Shown here: positions 6,189 through 7,336 of the stretch, piece by piece
How positions within the stretch are numbered: position 1 is the first letter of the stretch
Layout of the letters: the number at the start of each line of letters is the position of its first letter
Source of the DNA: JAVVUQ01 sp036653075
GTDB taxonomy: Bacteria > Bacillota > Clostridia > Christensenellales > CAG-314
Direction of reading: 5' to 3'
DNA: 7,336 nucleotides
NCBI GenBank assembly: GCA_036653075.1
Contig: JAVVUQ010000076.1
Coordinates: 1-7,336 of the forward strand
The notes under the pieces: model-generated
Seen by the model: only the letters and a program-made list of their open reading frames with translations
What the model was told of the DNA's origin: nothing
Databases searched by the model: none
Translations under genes and position numbers: made by a program

Positions 6189-6226
6189 TTTTAGGGGAAA
6201 ACTTTTTCAAAAGTTTTCCCCTAAAA
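6189..6226. repeat. Perfect 18-bp hairpin before the portal gene
   Basis: TTTTAGGGGAAAACTTTT (6189-6206) and its exact reverse complement (6209-6226) are separated only by TC. The RNA would form a very stable stem on either strand. A terminator is not certain: after the stem the plus strand runs into A-rich sequence, not T, and the minus strand runs into CCCC before a short T-run. It may be a mobile or intergenic repeat unit or an RNA-processing site. If it did stop transcription on the plus strand, the portal gene would need its own promoter, and none is clear after it. Confidence 0.85.
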
Positions 6227-6316
6227 ATAAAATAAAAAAAATAAATTAAAATAAAAAAAATAAATTAAAATAAATTAAAATAAATTAAAAAAATAAATAA
6301 AATAAAATAAAATAAA
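6222..6316 (+). repeat. 95-bp tract of only A and T before the portal ribosome site
   Basis: From 6222 to 6316 there is no G or C. T occurs alone or in pairs between A-runs, with tandem TAAATTAAAA units in the middle and AAAAT units at the end. It leads directly into the ribosome site GGAG. Such unpaired A-rich leaders often favour ribosome loading, and A-tracts bend DNA. No gene lies here. Confidence 0.8.
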
Positions 6317-6320
6317 GGAG
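6314..6320 (+). promoter_or_regulatory. Strong ribosome binding site of the portal gene
   Basis: AAAGGAG ends 8 nt before the ATG at 6329, which is optimal spacing. It fixes the start and indicates strong translation, as expected for a structural protein. Confidence 0.85.
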
Positions 6321-6328
6321 AAAAAAAG

Positions 6329-7336
6329 ATGGAATATTATGAAGAAGTAGTAAAGCGAGTAAAGGAGGAGTATGAAAAGAGGCGAGAGGGGCGGTTGGCG
6401 TACGAGTTGATGTGGCAGATGAATATGAATTTTTTATCTGGGAATCAATATTGTACAATATCGCCGAGGGGGATAATAGAGAATGTAGGAACGCAGTATG
6501 AGTGGCAGTTAAAGGAAGTATACAATCATATAGCGCCGATAATGGAGACGAGGATGTCGAAGTTGCTGCGAGTACGGCCATGTTTAACGGTAAGTCCGTT
6601 TAGTGATTCTGAGAGTGATATAGCGGCGGCGAAGGTATCGGAGCTGTTATTAAATTCTATATTAGACAATCAAAATATGCAAAAGGTATTAGCTGATGGA
6701 TGTAGTTTTTCTGAAACGTGCGGAACAGTATTTTACAAAGTAGTTTGGAACACACGAGCGGGGAAAACGATAGGAAGGTACAAAGGGAGTGAGGTATACG
6801 AAGGGGATATAGACATAACATTATGTCCGCCGTTTGAGATATATCCAGATAGTAACACTGCCGCTGACGTAAACGATTGCAACTCGATAATCCACGCAAG
6901 AGCGTTGCCAGTAACGCAAATAAAAGCTATTTGGGGAAAAGAAGTATTACCTGAAGAAATTTGCGCATTTTCGCCAAGTAATAATTCAAATGGCGGATAT
7001 GCGTATAATTACACCGTACCTTCGATAGCTAAACAAAAGCTTACAAACTGCGCAACCGTAATAGAGTATTACGAAAAGGCAACTGCAGATTTGCCTAAAG
7101 GGCGATTGACTATTGTAGCGGGCGACAAAGCGTTGTATATTGGTGATTTGCCATACACAAACCAAAGCGGTTCGCAACGAGGATTTCCTTTTATTCGACA
7201 AACGTCATTGCAATCTCCTGGATGTTTTTGGGGCGTAAGCATTATTGAACGACTTATTCCATTACAACGTTCATATAACGCTGTTAAAAATAGAAAATAC
7301 GAATATTTAAATAGATTAGCAGCGGGAATTCTTGCA
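6329..7336 (+). CDS. Phage portal protein, P22-like type (partial, first 336 aa)
   Basis: The frame is open from the ATG at 6329 to the window end, giving 336 residues; the rest lies beyond. Portal proteins form the 12-part ring at one head corner through which terminase pumps DNA. Support comes from the helical start (YEEVVKRVKEEYEKRREGR, 3-22), FLSGNQY (35-41), the segment around NHIAPIMETRMSKLLRVRP (66-84), PPFEIYPDS (167-175) and a late segment with GVSIIERLIPLQRSYNAVK (302-320) followed by a basic helix. These match what I recall of P22-type portals (usually 600-700 residues), and the position after the large terminase agrees. The first 110 or so codons are striking: by hand count 35 of 38 four-fold codons end in A or G, against mostly C or T in the terminase gene. 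Later codons are mixed. A jump in codon preference within one operon suggests mosaic origin or selection on the RNA. Confidence 0.85.
   Translation, partial: MEYYEEVVKRVKEEYEKRREGRLAYELMWQMNMNFLSGNQYCTISPRGIIENVGTQYEWQLKEVYNHIAPIMETRMSKLLRVRPCLTVSPFSDSESDIAAAKVSELLLNSILDNQNMQKVLADGCSFSETCGTVFYKVVWNTRAGKTIGRYKGSEVYEGDIDITLCPPFEIYPDSNTAADVNDCNSIIHARALPVTQIKAIWGKEVLPEEICAFSPSNNSNGGYAYNYTVPSIAKQKLTNCATVIEYYEKATADLPKGRLTIVAGDKALYIGDLPYTNQSGSQRGFPFIRQTSLQSPGCFWGVSIIERLIPLQRSYNAVKNRKYEYLNRLAAGILA

Noticed and set aside
6185..6226. G-quadruplex or telomere-like GGGGTTTTAGGGG motif
   Set aside because: Only two G-runs lie on this strand; the other runs are C and belong to the hairpin arm, so no intramolecular four-stranded structure is expected.
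6285..7201. Three minus-strand open frames opposite the portal gene and its leader
   Set aside because: The plus-strand portal frame is open throughout, has a strong ribosome site and family-like motifs. The opposite frames have biased, low-complexity composition.

Overview
The window is AT-rich DNA with strong Shine-Dalgarno sites (AGGAGG, AAGGAG), TATAAT-type promoters, and TAA stops on all four genes whose ends are visible. This suggests a low-GC Firmicutes-type bacterium, possibly an uncultured Clostridia relative, carrying a prophage or phage-derived packaging module. Nothing calls for a non-standard code. No tRNA, rRNA, integrase, transposase or att site was seen, so neither prophage edge is fixed.

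Left half (1-3900). Two minus-strand genes encode proteins of the same unusual plan: one N-terminal membrane segment, a long outside region with SH3-like beta units, and a second membrane helix ending in a short basic tail. The larger (194-2188, 664 aa) has beta-rich, propeller-like sequence before its SH3-like units. The smaller (3124-3891, 255 aa) is almost entirely two SH3-like units. Between them, on the plus strand, is a 178-aa protein (2465-3001) with a C-terminal helix-turn-helix like sigma-70 region 4, of the kind found in phage late regulators (RinA/ArpU-like). Its promoter has a perfect extended -10 and sits next to an 11-bp inverted repeat that could be an operator.

Right half (3900-7336). 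After a 30-bp tandem repeat comes the packaging module: a full-length terminase large subunit (4223-5638), a 90-aa TTG-started protein resembling the C-terminal part of a small terminase subunit (5778-6050), and the first 336 residues of a P22-type portal protein (6329 to the window end). A conventional small terminase gene with its DNA-binding domain is absent upstream of the large subunit. In the place where it would often lie is the oppositely transcribed SH3-like membrane protein.

The terminase would cut and pump DNA through the portal into a prohead, and the regulator may switch on these late genes. The two membrane proteins would act at the cell surface and could be moron-like cargo or host genes next to a rearranged prophage; the sequence alone does not decide. 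Non-coding stretches are rich in short repeats: 23-bp arrays next to two genes, a 30-bp array before the terminase, and a leader before the portal with direct repeats, an 18-bp perfect hairpin and a 95-bp A/T-only tract.
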